This document shows, in pieces, positions 8,310 through 19,247 of a stretch of 64,000 nucleotides of DNA. Each line of letters opens with the position of its first letter. Position 1 is the first letter of the stretch. A program made the position numbers and the translations under genes. The notes beneath the pieces were generated by a model. It saw only the letters and a list, made by a program, of their open reading frames with translations. It was not told the origin of the DNA and ran no database searches. The stretch lies in the NCBI GenBank assembly GCA_023407175.1, contig JAEYMU010000012.1:434001-498000 (forward strand), read 5' to 3'. The stretch is from Bacillota bacterium. Its GTDB lineage: Bacteria > Bacillota_A > Clostridia > Lachnospirales > Lachnospiraceae.

Positions 8310-10133
8310 ATGAAAAAAGTATTTTTATCCTACCGGGACTGGAGCTTCAAGAGAAAGCTCCTGGTTATCATATCGGGACTGATTATTGCTATTATCATAC
8401 TTATTTCATTTTCTAATTATATACTTTATTCGAGGAATTTTACAAAGCAGACAATTAATCAGACACAGCAGATTATAGAACAGGTTGCAATTAATGTGGA
8501 TACCTATCTGGATGAGCTCTTCCGTTTAAATCTGTCCCCATATTATGATGACGAGATTATGGGAGAGCTGGAGCAGGAATATTCAACGAAGCTTTCCAAC
8601 CTGAAGAAGAAACGTAAAATAGAAAACTTTCTGGCTTCTGTCATGATTCTTCCAAGAAGCGAGATACTGCGGGTTTATATTTTAACGGACAATAACCTCT
8701 ATTCCTATACAAGAACTCCTTATGATATGGCAGACTACAATAACTACAAGAATACCTCCTGGTATCAGGAGGCCCTGAAGACCTCTTCCCCGATCTTTGT
8801 TCCGGTTCATTCAGAAAAAGTATTCGGCAATAAACCAACACAGATTTTCTCCTTTGCCCAAAGAATACGCAGTAAGGAAGATAACTCCAAGGTCCTGGCT
8901 GTAATTAAGGTAGACGCCGATTACTCCGGCATCAAATCCATCTGCGATCAGGTACAGCTAAAGGAAAAGGGCTCCCTGTTCATTGTTGATGAAAACAAAA
9001 ACATTATATACCGGAACAATAAGTTGGATAACACAGATATTATCAATGACCTTGCTTTAGAACAGTACGGCTTTGACGGCGACTATACCGAGCTGATCGG
9101 AGGGAAGAAATATATCATTAATGTTGCTTCCTTGGAATCCATCGGACTTAAGGTCCTGGCCGTCAATTCCTATCAGGAGCTGAACAAAAATGCGAAGGCC
9201 ATCCGCAATATTACCATTGTTTTTGCACTGATTTGTATGTTTCTTGCCATATCACTTTTATTTGTGTTTATTCAGAATTTTCTAAAGCCCCTGCTCGGTA
9301 TTGTACGGGTAATGAAGCAGGTGCAAAACGGTGATCTGTCCGTACAGGTTGCAGTAAAAAACCGGGATGAAATCGGATATCTGGCCCGTTCCTTTAATAA
9401 AATGATTTTACGTATTTCAGAGATCCTGGACAAAAACACCCAGCTGGTCAAGGAAATCTACGAATCAAAATATCTGCAGAAGGAAGCACAGTACAATGTT
9501 TTATGCGGTCAGATCAAGCCTCATTTTCTATATAATACGTTAAATACCATAAGCCTGCTGATTAAATGCCAGGATACAAAAACTGCGGTCCAAAGCATTG
9601 AAAAATTGTCCTTCTTCTTTCGCGGTATCATGAGCTCGGATAAGATCATTCCGCTTTCGACCGAGCTTGAAATCACCGATGCCTACCTGGGAATTCAAAA
9701 GGCACGGTTCGGAGACAATCTGACCTATGAAATAACGATTCCCCCGGAGTTTAAGAATTATCCCCTTCCTGCGCTGACTCTCCAGCCAATTGTGGAAAAC
9801 GCGATTATACATGGCTGCGAGGTAAAGAGAGGAAAGTCCCTGATCCGAATTTACAGTGCCAGAGAAGACAATTATTTTACACTTTATATCACAGATGACG
9901 GAGTTGGTATCGAGGAGGGCAGGTTAAGAGAATTGAATGAAGAACTTGGCAATGTCACCTCTGTAGAGGAAACAGAGCCGGAACAGGTATCGATTACGGA
10001 AAGCATCGGCTTAATCAATGTCAACCGGCGCATCAAGCTCAAATACGGCGACGAATACGGACTCCATATCCGCTCCGCTGTCTCGGAGGGCACACAGGTT
10101 ATCCTTCATCTGCCCTTCATCCACCAGGAATAG
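8310..10133 (+). CDS. Membrane sensor histidine kinase (YesM/LytS type)
   Basis: A 607-residue sensor. One membrane segment lies near residues 17-38 and a second near 298-322; the roughly 260-residue loop between them is probably a Cache-type extracellular sensor. A HAMP linker follows (LKPLLGIVRVMKQVQNGDLS). The His-kinase domain has its phospho-acceptor His near residue 405 in GQIKPHFLYNTLN. The ATPase domain shows the N box PIVENAIIHG and the G box TDDGVGIEEG. The ATG is preceded by GAGG. It is followed after 13 bases by its response regulator and diverges from the sugar importer, so it very likely senses alpha-glucan breakdown products; the ligand itself is inference. Confidence 0.93.
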   Translation: MKKVFLSYRDWSFKRKLLVIISGLIIAIIILISFSNYILYSRNFTKQTINQTQQIIEQVAINVDTYLDELFRLNLSPYYDDEIMGELEQEYSTKLSNLKKKRKIENFLASVMILPRSEILRVYILTDNNLYSYTRTPYDMADYNNYKNTSWYQEALKTSSPIFVPVHSEKVFGNKPTQIFSFAQRIRSKEDNSKVLAVIKVDADYSGIKSICDQVQLKEKGSLFIVDENKNIIYRNNKLDNTDIINDLALEQYGFDGDYTELIGGKKYIINVASLESIGLKVLAVNSYQELNKNAKAIRNITIVFALICMFLAISLLFVFIQNFLKPLLGIVRVMKQVQNGDLSVQVAVKNRDEIGYLARSFNKMILRISEILDKNTQLVKEIYESKYLQKEAQYNVLCGQIKPHFLYNTLNTISLLIKCQDTKTAVQSIEKLSFFFRGIMSSDKIIPLSTELEITDAYLGIQKARFGDNLTYEITIPPEFKNYPLPALTLQPIVENAIIHGCEVKRGKSLIRIYSAREDNYFTLYITDDGVGIEEGRLRELNEELGNVTSVEETEPEQVSITESIGLINVNRRIKLKYGDEYGLHIRSAVSEGTQVILHLPFIHQE

Positions 10134-10146
10134 AAAGGAGCTCAAT

Positions 10147-11811
10147 ATGTACAGTACTTTAATCGTTGATGACGAACCGCTTATGCGGCAATATTTAGAT
10201 AAAAATCTCTCCTTGATCTGCCCGGATTTTTATGTTACAGGCATCGCAAGCGATGGGCTGGAGGCTGTGGAGCTGCTTCAAAAGCAAACCTTTGACCTTG
10301 TCATTACAGATATCAAAATGCCTGAAATGGATGGACTAAAGCTCGCCAGGCACATATTTGACAAATCGCCTGAAACAAAGGTAATTATTATCTCCGGCTA
10401 TAACGAGTTTGAATATGCGAGGCTGGCTATCAAATACGGTGTATCTGACTATTTGCTTAAGCCCCTAAGTGATGATAATATCAGCGAGACCCTGACCCGG
10501 ATGAAAACCGAACTTGATATACAAATAGCCAGAAGAAATCATATACTGTCCTCCAGCCATTACCTCCAATACTCCGATACAGAGATAAAATCCGCCCTGT
10601 TGTCCGCTGCAATCACTGAGAACAACGAAGCCATCCAAGTCCTGTACAATATACTGAAGGAACGGAATCTCACCTTTATGAAGTCATATGCTACGATCCT
10701 GCTCTTATGCATAGACGAACTTCATCTGCTCCTTCAGGAGAGAAGGGTTCCTGAGAATACCACCTATCAGCTTGAATTGAACCAGCGTTGTAAAGCCTAT
10801 TGCAGCCTGAATGATTATGCGATAGCTTACGATAACCACGGTTACACCGTAGTTCTTTTAACTGCGGAAAATGAGGAAGACCTGCCTGTTCTGGCGAAAG
10901 CAGTATACGAGAAAATCGTCCATACCTGCTGGAACAGAAAGCAGCTGAAAATCCTCTCTTCCTTCGGATATGGAGCTGAGGATCTGATGAAGCTGGCAGC
11001 CTCCTATTCCTCTGCCACGCAGGCTCTGGCATTAAATCTTAAAAATGCTCCGTCTCCGATTACCTCAAATTATTTTATCAGTCAAAGTAAGTTTTTGAAT
11101 GAGCTGCATACCATCTGCGCTGCATTATATACGGATTACATTTCAAAAAACACAAATAAAACTCTTTCCGATCTGTATCTGTATATTACATTATTTGAAA
11201 AGGAAATTAATATTGCTGCAATCTTACGATACGCCTCCTACCTGATTCGCTATCTGGCCAAAAAATGCAATATAAGAACGGAGCATGTCCTAAGCGCATT
11301 CCGGGAACTAACGAACGGGATTGATCAGAAGCTGAATACGGATTCTTTTCACAGGGAAAATGTTCATGCTTTGTTTTTGCAGGTAATCAGGGTTCTGGAG
11401 CATGATGATGTATTCACCCTGATACCGGAGGCCGAAAATATTGTGGAGAGTGCAAAGGAATTCATCTGTACCCACTATCATCAGCAGATCAGCCTGTCCA
11501 TGGTGGCGGACAGTCTGAAGGTAAACCCCAGCTATCTAAGCGATATTTTCCATAAAAGTATCGGTGAACCGTATACAAAATTTCTAACCCGTGTCCGAAT
11601 GGAGCAGGCCCTTTTGCTGTTGAAAAGTAATCCGAACGGAAAGGTATACCAGATTGCCGAGAAAACCGGCTTTGTCAGCGCCAAGCACTTTAATAATGTA
11701 TTCAAGAAATATTACGGTTTTACGCCAACAGAGTATCTTACAAGGAATTCCTCCTCTTCATGCCCCCAGTGCATTGTCCCCGGAGCAAAAACAGGGAACA
11801 GAGAGTCATAA
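10147..11811 (+). CDS. Response regulator, AraC-type (YesN family)
   Basis: A 554-residue regulator. The receiver domain (residues 1-120) has the acidic pair VDDE near the start, the phospho-acceptor Asp55 in LVITDIKMPEMDG and the Lys in YLLKPL. A middle region of about 300 residues has no recognisable motif. The C-terminus carries two helix-turn-helix units of the AraC/XylS type (HQQISLSMVADSLKVNPSYL, then VYQIAEKTGFVSAKHFNNVF and the FTPTEY signature). The ATG has AAAGGAG seven bases upstream and the kinase stop lies 13 bases before. It should control the divergent sugar operon. Confidence 0.93.
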   Translation: MYSTLIVDDEPLMRQYLDKNLSLICPDFYVTGIASDGLEAVELLQKQTFDLVITDIKMPEMDGLKLARHIFDKSPETKVIIISGYNEFEYARLAIKYGVSDYLLKPLSDDNISETLTRMKTELDIQIARRNHILSSSHYLQYSDTEIKSALLSAAITENNEAIQVLYNILKERNLTFMKSYATILLLCIDELHLLLQERRVPENTTYQLELNQRCKAYCSLNDYAIAYDNHGYTVVLLTAENEEDLPVLAKAVYEKIVHTCWNRKQLKILSSFGYGAEDLMKLAASYSSATQALALNLKNAPSPITSNYFISQSKFLNELHTICAALYTDYISKNTNKTLSDLYLYITLFEKEINIAAILRYASYLIRYLAKKCNIRTEHVLSAFRELTNGIDQKLNTDSFHRENVHALFLQVIRVLEHDDVFTLIPEAENIVESAKEFICTHYHQQISLSMVADSLKVNPSYLSDIFHKSIGEPYTKFLTRVRMEQALLLLKSNPNGKVYQIAEKTGFVSAKHFNNVFKKYYGFTPTEYLTRNSSSSCPQCIVPGAKTGNRES

Positions 11812-11813
11812 TT

Positions 11814-11856
11814 CAGGGACCAAACAGCCGCGCTTTGTTCCGGTGTTTGGTCCCTG
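11814..11856. terminator. Terminator hairpin between regulator and purH
   Basis: Perfect 13-base arms CAGGGACCAAACA (11814-11826) and TGTTTGGTCCCTG (11844-11856) lie between the converging regulator and purH genes, so it probably serves both. The T-tracts are weak. Confidence 0.75.
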
Positions 11857-11877
11857 TTCTGCCGTCGTTATTCTTAA

Positions 11878-13431
11878 TTAGTGTTTGAAATGTCTCATTC
11901 CGGTGAAGATCATTGCGATTCCATATTCATTGCATTTCTTAATGGAATCCTCATCCCTGCCTGCACCGCCGGGCTGGATGATTGCGGTAATTCCTGCCTG
12001 ATGTGCAGCCTCCACGCAATCATCGAAGGGGAAGAAGGCATCGGAAGCAAGTACCGCTCCCTTGGTGGCCTCCTCACCGACTAATTCCTTTGCATGCTCG
12101 ATGGATTGCCTGGTGGCCCAGATACGGTTAACCTGTCCGGGTCCGATACCGATGGACTGCTTGTCCTTCGCCAAAGCGATTCCATTGGATTTTACAAATT
12201 TGACAACGCGCCATGCAAACTTTAAGTCCTCCAGCTCCTGCTTGGAGGGAGCCCGGTCGGTAACCACCTTTAAGTCCTCTTCATTGAATATTTTACTGTC
12301 AATGGTCTGAACAATCAGTCCTCCGTTGACCTTCTTTAAATCATAGGCATTCTCATCCTGGGGTACCTGGATGTCCGCAAGCTCAAGCAGTCTGATATTC
12401 TTCTTGATGGTCAGAAGTTCCAGAGCCTCCTTCTCATAGGAGGGTGCTACGACCACCTCAAGGAAAATCTCCTTCATTTCCTCTGCCATCTCTTTGGTAA
12501 CCTCCCGGTTGATTACCACAATACCGCCAAAGATTGAGGTTTTATCCGCTGCATAAGCCTTCTTCCAGGCATCATAAATATTCTCTGCACTTCCTACTCC
12601 GCAAGGATTGCCATGCTTGCAGGCAACCACCGTCGGCTCCGTAAATTCCTTAAGAAGCTCCAGGGCTCCGTTCGTATCATTGATATTATTAAAGGATAGC
12701 TCCTTACCATGCAGCTGAACTGCATCGGTAATGGACCCCTTCTTCTTGCCAATCTCACGGTAGAAGGCTGCCGCCTGGTGAGGATTCTCACCGTATCTCA
12801 TGTCCTGAACCTTCTCAAAGGTCAGCGTTAAGGTTTCAGGAAGCTCCTTATCCTCCCTCTGCTTCTTTAAATAATCAGCAATCAGGGTATCATAGGAGGA
12901 GGTATGCATAAACACCTTCTGCATCAGATAGAATTTGGTATCCAGTGAAACCTGTTTATTTTCCTTCAGCTCTGTCAGGACCTTCTCATAATCCCTTGGA
13001 TCAACTACCACTGCAACATCCTGATAATTCTTTGCTGCGGAACGAAGCATGGTGGGCCCGCCGATATCGATATTCTCCACTGCTTCCGCCCTGGTAACAT
13101 TATCCTTAAGGATGGTTGCCTTAAAGGGATACAAATTAACCACAACCAGATCGATGGTATCTATTTTTAAATCTGCCAGCTGTTTCATATGGGAAGGGTT
13201 GCTTCTCATGGCCAGCAGTCCGGCATGTACCGCAGGATGCAGAGTCTTTACACGACCGTCCAGGCACTCAGGAAATCCGGTCAATTCTGAAATCTCAATT
13301 GCAGGAACTCCTGCCTCCTTTAATTTGCCGTAGGTTCCTCCCGTTGATATAATCTCAATCCCCAAAGCAACCAATTCCTTGGCAAGCTCTACAATACCTG
13401 TTTTGTCCGATACACTGATCAATGCTCTCAT
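11878..13431 (-). CDS. purH: Bifunctional AICAR transformylase / IMP cyclohydrolase
   Basis: The 517-residue enzyme performs the last two steps of IMP synthesis in the cytoplasm. The N-terminal IMP cyclohydrolase half starts [18 protein letters not shown] and includes STGGTYGKL. The C-terminal formyltransferase half has the catalytic KHGNPCGVG loop and the SDAFFPFDD segment. Length is normal. I use ATG 13429-13431, eight bases after GGAG; a TTG two codons upstream is possible but less likely. The gene stands alone, away from other pur genes, between two hairpins. Confidence 0.98.
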   Translation of the reverse strand: MRALISVSDKTGIVELAKELVALGIEIISTGGTYGKLKEAGVPAIEISELTGFPECLDGRVKTLHPAVHAGLLAMRSNPSHMKQLADLKIDTIDLVVVNLYPFKATILKDNVTRAEAVENIDIGGPTMLRSAAKNYQDVAVVVDPRDYEKVLTELKENKQVSLDTKFYLMQKVFMHTSSYDTLIADYLKKQREDKELPETLTLTFEKVQDMRYGENPHQAAAFYREIGKKKGSITDAVQLHGKELSFNNINDTNGALELLKEFTEPTVVACKHGNPCGVGSAENIYDAWKKAYAADKTSIFGGIVVINREVTKEMAEEMKEIFLEVVVAPSYEKEALELLTIKKNIRLLELADIQVPQDENAYDLKKVNGGLIVQTIDSKIFNEEDLKVVTDRAPSKQELEDLKFAWRVVKFVKSNGIALAKDKQSIGIGPGQVNRIWATRQSIEHAKELVGEEATKGAVLASDAFFPFDDCVEAAHQAGITAIIQPGGAGRDEDSIKKCNEYGIAMIFTGMRHFKH

Positions 13432-13546
13432 GGTCAATCTCCTTTTCTCCTTTCAAACCTCATAATAATCCACTAAAAATTTTACACTAACGTATTCCGG
13501 TTTTCAATCAAGATTTACTTATGTATCTTATCTTAATTGCTAATAT

Positions 13547-13585
13547 ATCATAATTGCAGGCAATTATGATAAGGCACTTCGTGCC
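13547..13585. other. Pair of small hairpins upstream of purH and the DUF1461 gene
   Basis: ATCATAATTG (13547-13556) pairs with CAATTATGAT (13561-13570), and GGCAC pairs with GTGCC (13573-13577/13581-13585). They lie in the 250-base divergent spacer. The function is unknown; they could be remnants of dispersed hairpin repeats. Confidence 0.45.
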
Positions 13586-13619
13586 AAGCGAACTATGTTC
13601 AAAAGCGATAGAAATACTG

Positions 13620-13648
13620 TTGCATTTATGTGCAAATTATACTATAAT
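13620..13648 (+). promoter_or_regulatory. Probable promoter of the DUF1461 gene
   Basis: TTGCAT (13620-13625), a 17-base spacer and a perfect TATAAT (13643-13648) lie 34 bases before the start codon. Confidence 0.7.
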
Positions 13649-13681
13649 GCCTTTGAAACTCTATCCTTAAGGAGATTTTAT

Positions 13682-14353
13682 ATGAGACGTTTTAAAATTA
13701 CAGATTTATTGATTGGTATTGTATTTACACTTTTATTTATTTCCATCGGAGTAGTATTCACGGTTAATTTCAGGCCGCTGTATTACATGGATATCAAGCT
13801 ATTGCATATTGAAGCGACCTCTGGCTTTGTCCGGGATGAAATTATCAAGAATTATAATGCCCTGATTGACTACTCTTCTCCGTTTTTTCACGGGCCCTTG
13901 GTATTCCCTACCCTAACCGCCTCGGAAAGCGGGCTTAGCCACTTTGCAGAGGTTAAAACACTGTTTACCGATTTTTACATTCTCGGTGCTATCACCCTTA
14001 TCTTAGGGATTATCATTATCATATACAAATCCAAAATCAAGGATTACAGCTATCTGCTGGTCTCAGCCATCACAGCAATTGTACTCCCCCTGCTCCTTGG
14101 CCTATTCATGAGTATTGATTTTGATCATACCTTTATTCTGTTTCATAAAATCTTTTTCAACAATAATGACTGGCTGTTTGACCCTGTCACCGATCCGGTG
14201 ATTAATATTTTGCCGGATACCTTCTTTATGCACTGTGCCTTATTGATTATTTTAACGGTTCTTTTATTCTGCTTTGCCTTTCTCCTTGTTTATTTCGTTA
14301 AGAGAAAGCACTTTAGCATAAAATATCGTAAAAATAAGGGGTTAAAACTGTAA
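13682..14353 (+). CDS. TIGR01906/DUF1461-type integral membrane protein
   Basis: A 223-residue membrane protein with four predicted helices, near residues 8-28, 104-123, 132-151 and 187-208, and a roughly 75-residue external loop between the first two. Length and pattern, including FRPLYYMDI after helix 1 and an acidic, Asp-His-Thr-Phe-containing second external loop, fit the TIGR01906/DUF1461 family. The function of that family is unknown. ATG 13682 is preceded by AAGGAG and a good promoter. It lies 106 bases before pyk on the same strand and could be cotranscribed with it. The family call is from memory of its pattern. Confidence 0.75.
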   Translation: MRRFKITDLLIGIVFTLLFISIGVVFTVNFRPLYYMDIKLLHIEATSGFVRDEIIKNYNALIDYSSPFFHGPLVFPTLTASESGLSHFAEVKTLFTDFYILGAITLILGIIIIIYKSKIKDYSYLLVSAITAIVLPLLLGLFMSIDFDHTFILFHKIFFNNNDWLFDPVTDPVINILPDTFFMHCALLIILTVLLFCFAFLLVYFVKRKHFSIKYRKNKGLKL

Positions 14354-14459
14354 TTATTGGCATATTGATTTACCCTCCCGATATGATATGATGGCTTTAA
14401 TATGGCGATCATACCGAATAAATGATGGAACGCTGCATGGCAGCAGATTGGAGCTTTAT

Positions 14460-15887
14460 ATGAGAAAGACAAAAATTATATGTACACTTGGTCCTGCCAC
14501 CGACAAAGACAGTGTGTTAAGGGAGCTCATGCTTTCCGGAATGGATGTTGCCCGTTTTAACTTCTCTCACTCGGATCATGAGGAGCACCTTGCAAGATTG
14601 AAGAAGGTGGAAAAGCTGCGTGAGGAGCTTGGACTTCCCATTGCTACCCTGCTGGATACAAAGGGCCCTGAAATACGGATTGGTACCTTCAAGGATAATA
14701 AGAAGGTTAATCTAAAGGAAGGGCAGACCTTTATCCTGACCACCAGAGATGTGGAGGGAGATGAAACTCAGGTTTCCATCAGCTATCCCAATTTGATTTA
14801 CGACATTGAGGTAGGAAATAAAATCCTGATCGATGACGGTCTGATCGAAACAGTTGTTGAGGAGGTCACAGACACTGATATTATCTGTACGGTAAAAAAT
14901 AATGGAAGTATCTCCAACCGAAAGGGTGTAAATGTTCCCGGTGTTGAATTAACCATGCCCTTCATCAGCGATAAGGACCGGGAGGATATCCTTTTTGGAA
15001 TTACCCAGCAGTTTGATTTTATTGCCGCTTCCTTTGTAAGAACTGCCGATGATATCAAGGAAATCCGCAAAATGCTTAATAAGCATAATTCCAAAACCAA
15101 GATTGTTGCCAAGATTGAGAATTTCCAGGGTGTTCAAAATATTGACGACATTATCAACGCCGCAGATGCCATCATGATTGCCCGGGGAGATATGGGCGTT
15201 GAAATTCCCTACGAAGAAGTTCCGGTTATCCAGAAGATGATTATTAAGAAGGTTTATAACAGTAACAAGCAGGTAATTACAGCCACTCAGATGTTAGATT
15301 CCATGATGAAAAATCCCAGGCCGACCAGAGCTGAGACCACCGATGTGGCAAATGCGATTTATGACGGCACCAGCGCTATTATGCTGTCCGGTGAAACCGC
15401 TGCCGGTAATTATCCGGTGGAGGCTGTAAAGACGATGGTTCGAATTGCCCAGCGCGCTGAAGCAGATATTGATTACAAGAAACGCTTCCGGATTCTGGAC
15501 GCCTGCACAGAGCCCGATATCACGGATGCCATCTCCCGTGCCACCGTTACCACCGCACATGACTTGAACGCCAAAATGATCATCACCGTAACCACCTCCG
15601 GCAAAACAGCCCGTATTATCTCCCGCTATCGTCCGGCCTGCCAGATACTGGGCTGCACCACTGATCCTGTCGTATGCCGGCAGTTAAATCTATCCTGGGG
15701 TGTTACCCCTCTCCTGATTAAGGTGGAGCATGATACCTTCGAGCTGTTCGAGCACGCAGTTCAGGCAGTTGAAGCAGCCGGTTACTTGGAAGACGGTGAA
15801 ATGGCTGTTCTTACGGCAGGTGTTCCCCTTGGAATGTCCGGCACCACCAACATCATCAAGGTTCAAATTGCAGGAAGTAAATACTAA
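14460..15887 (+). CDS. pyk: Pyruvate kinase
   Basis: A 475-residue pyruvate kinase that converts phosphoenolpyruvate and ADP to pyruvate and ATP. Signature pieces are RKTKIICTLGPA at the start, DTKGPEIR, the catalytic Lys in KIENFQG, IARGDMGVEIP and TATQMLDSM followed by PTRAETTDVANAIYDG. It lacks the extra C-terminal PEP-utiliser-like domain seen in many Bacillus enzymes, so it is the short form. The start at ATG 14460 follows GGAG at a good distance; upstream in-frame ATGs lack such a site. Confidence 0.98.
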   Translation: MRKTKIICTLGPATDKDSVLRELMLSGMDVARFNFSHSDHEEHLARLKKVEKLREELGLPIATLLDTKGPEIRIGTFKDNKKVNLKEGQTFILTTRDVEGDETQVSISYPNLIYDIEVGNKILIDDGLIETVVEEVTDTDIICTVKNNGSISNRKGVNVPGVELTMPFISDKDREDILFGITQQFDFIAASFVRTADDIKEIRKMLNKHNSKTKIVAKIENFQGVQNIDDIINAADAIMIARGDMGVEIPYEEVPVIQKMIIKKVYNSNKQVITATQMLDSMMKNPRPTRAETTDVANAIYDGTSAIMLSGETAAGNYPVEAVKTMVRIAQRAEADIDYKKRFRILDACTEPDITDAISRATVTTAHDLNAKMIITVTTSGKTARIISRYRPACQILGCTTDPVVCRQLNLSWGVTPLLIKVEHDTFELFEHAVQAVEAAGYLEDGEMAVLTAGVPLGMSGTTNIIKVQIAGSKY

Positions 15888-15925
15888 TATAATTCCGGCG
15901 CATTAACAGAAAAGATAAACGATAG

Positions 15926-15972
15926 AAGGGTGCTCAAAAAGTCATTGATAATTGACTTTTGATACACCCTTT
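15926..15972 (+). terminator. Terminator after pyk
   Basis: AAGGGTG and CACCCTT enclose an inner stem CAAAAAGTCA/TGACTTTTG and end in TTTTCCTC. It lies 39 bases after the pyk stop. Confidence 0.85.
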
Positions 15973-16051
15973 TCCTCTATTTTTCTTACGGCTTATGGAT
16001 TTTTGCCTCATACCATTTTGATAACCAAAGATATCAGACCTTTACGTCTGC

Positions 16052-16759
16052 TTACGTCGGGGCTTGTTCTTTATATTTGGGGATCTCCTTTACCACATCC
16101 TCAAGGAAGGCCTTCCAAGCATCCTCATGCTCTACATAATATAATGGACAAAGCTTTCCTGTCACGTCATAATGTCTGATCACATCCTTTTTATCCAGAT
16201 TAAATTCAACACAGAGCGCTGCAACCAGAGAAACCAGTGATTCATAGGTTTCCCCGGTAAATTGGCCTGTCTTGTCCGGATGGCAGCATTCTATTGATAC
16301 AGTGTCATCATTCCTGTTATTCGAGGCATAGGATATTTCTGTGAGCGGAATGCATTGAACAATTTCACCTTCCAGGCCGATGATATAATGACTGCTGGCA
16401 GAGGTTGTCTGCTTCTGCGCCAAACCTTCAAAATAACTCCGGTTATTTTCTGCCGTTGACCCCGGGTTGGCCGTATAATGGACAACGACCCCCTTAATCC
16501 GCTTCAGCCTCGTCTGCGGCCTCGAATATGGATTGGGTGTCAGATACTCTGTTTTAATCACCGTTCCATTGGATAAGCTTCTGGTAATTGTCTCCTTTCC
16601 TATGTTGTTAGAGGCAAAATGCTCTGAATAAACCTTCATCGCCAGAAGCCCTATCCCCAATACAATGGTTACCATAATCAATACGGCGACAGTTCGTGCC
16701 GCCATTCTTTTCATGCGCTTTCTTCTTAGCCATTCTTGCTTAGATAGTATTCTTTTCAT
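16052..16759 (-). CDS. N-acetylmuramoyl-L-alanine amidase (Amidase_2), membrane-anchored
   Basis: A 235-residue cell-wall amidase of the T7-lysozyme/PGRP fold. An N-terminal basic stretch precedes one membrane segment near residues 25-45, which anchors it outside. Zinc ligands are recognisable: His in VVVHYTANPG, and the His and Cys of RHYDVTGKLCP. SSHYIIGLEGEIVQCIPLTE is also typical. It cleaves the bond between muramic acid and the stem peptide. I start at ATG 16757-16759 because GGTGAG lies just upstream; a GTG four codons earlier is an alternative. It is monocistronic. The role in sporulation, division or recycling is open. Confidence 0.9.
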   Translation of the reverse strand: MKRILSKQEWLRRKRMKRMAARTVAVLIMVTIVLGIGLLAMKVYSEHFASNNIGKETITRSLSNGTVIKTEYLTPNPYSRPQTRLKRIKGVVVHYTANPGSTAENNRSYFEGLAQKQTTSASSHYIIGLEGEIVQCIPLTEISYASNNRNDDTVSIECCHPDKTGQFTGETYESLVSLVAALCVEFNLDKKDVIRHYDVTGKLCPLYYVEHEDAWKAFLEDVVKEIPKYKEQAPT

Positions 16760-16898
16760 TTTCTCACCCACGTATTATTACGAAGCAGGAAGTTCCTGAA
16801 CGTATATTATTTTTTGTAACTATTCAAAGCCAAACTCGAAAACACTGCGTGCTTTCTCTCATTATAGCATATGGACTCCTATACGGATATAACGCAAA

Positions 16899-16936
16899 AG
16901 CAGCAGGAAAATCTTCAAAGAATATTCCCTGCTGCA
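16899..16936 (-). terminator. Terminator after guaB
   Basis: GCAGCAGG-type arms (about 16900-16909 and 16926-16935) form a stem directly after the guaB stop, followed on the minus strand by TTTTGC. Confidence 0.82.
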
Positions 16937-16950
16937 CTTTATTTTATTCA

Positions 16951-18462
<1,512 letters not shown>

Positions 18463-18513
18463 TTAATCCTGCCTTGTCAACCACGAATAAATGTAATAAA
18501 AAGTAAGCCAAAA

Positions 18514-18556
18514 GGATGCTTAAAATGTTCTTTTGACAAGACATTTTAAGACATCC
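18514..18556 (-). terminator. Terminator after the small membrane protein gene
   Basis: GGATG/CATCC outer arms and TTAAAATGT/ACATTTTAA inner arms form a long stem 25 bases after the stop at 18581. The minus-strand exit is only weakly T-rich. Confidence 0.8.
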
Positions 18557-18580
18557 TCCATCTGTAAAGCTCTTATATTA

Positions 18581-19078
18581 TTAGATCTGCGATATCTTTC
18601 TTGGGCTCTTCTGCTTCATTAAAGAAAGCATTTTTTCAGTGGGCTCAAAGGCTATGCGGCATTTCCTGTTCTCAATATTAGCCATAATAATATAGGGTCT
18701 GCTGTCCTTGCTGCCCGATGAAAAATCCTTCAAGTCACTTTTGATATGCGTATAGCTGTCCAGAGCATGTGATCCCTGCTGCGCAACGATTTCGACCTGC
18801 TCCATATCAACTCGAAGCAGCGTCTTACGTTTTGATTTGCCAGATATACGGTCAAAATCAATCTGTCCGTCAACAAATACATATTCATATTCCACATTGA
18901 GCCTTGGATACAGAAAAATCAGTATTGCAGCCAATGCCAGTCCAATGAATGTAAAAAAGGACCCCAACAGCATAAGTAATACACCTACCACAATTCCTAA
19001 GACCAAGAGTACCCGAAGTGCCATGGTAGACGGTGTATCCTTTCTCTTGACTCCCGCTTCCGCGTACATTTGATTCAT
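18581..19078 (-). CDS. Small membrane protein, DUF6106-like
   Basis: A 165-residue protein with two adjacent membrane helices near residues 20-58 and a soluble C-terminal domain with VEYEYVFVDGQIDFDRI and TEKMLSLMKQKSPRKI. The layout, a double helix followed by a PH-like cytoplasmic domain, matches the DUF6106 proteins common in Lachnospiraceae; I recall the family by its pattern and cannot confirm it. ATG 19078 follows GGAGG. It lies downstream of ilvE on the same strand, separated by a hairpin repeat. The function is unknown. Confidence 0.7.
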   Translation of the reverse strand: MNQMYAEAGVKRKDTPSTMALRVLLVLGIVVGVLLMLLGSFFTFIGLALAAILIFLYPRLNVEYEYVFVDGQIDFDRISGKSKRKTLLRVDMEQVEIVAQQGSHALDSYTHIKSDLKDFSSGSKDSRPYIIMANIENRKCRIAFEPTEKMLSLMKQKSPRKISQI

Positions 19079-19200
19079 CCAATACCTCCTAATTTTATTT
19101 TATATCTATGACATATAAATTATGTTTTTCATATAGCTCCTCGATTTATGCGAGACATTATTCATACAAACATCTATTCTGCCATAACCCGCGAATTTGG

Positions 19201-19247
19201 GCGGCAGCACAAATTTGCTGTGTGAACATTGCTCTTTATTTTCACAC
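19201..19247 (-). repeat. Hairpin repeat overlapping the ilvE stop (copy 1 of a dispersed element)
   Basis: TTCACAC (19241-19247) and GTGTGAA (19220-19226) form a stem that includes the ilvE stop codon. Next to it, GCACAAATTTGC is a palindrome-centred block. The same order, GCACA-palindrome-GTGTGAA-ATTGCT and later TTTTCACAC, occurs at 38661-38729 between atpG and atpD. Confidence 0.7.
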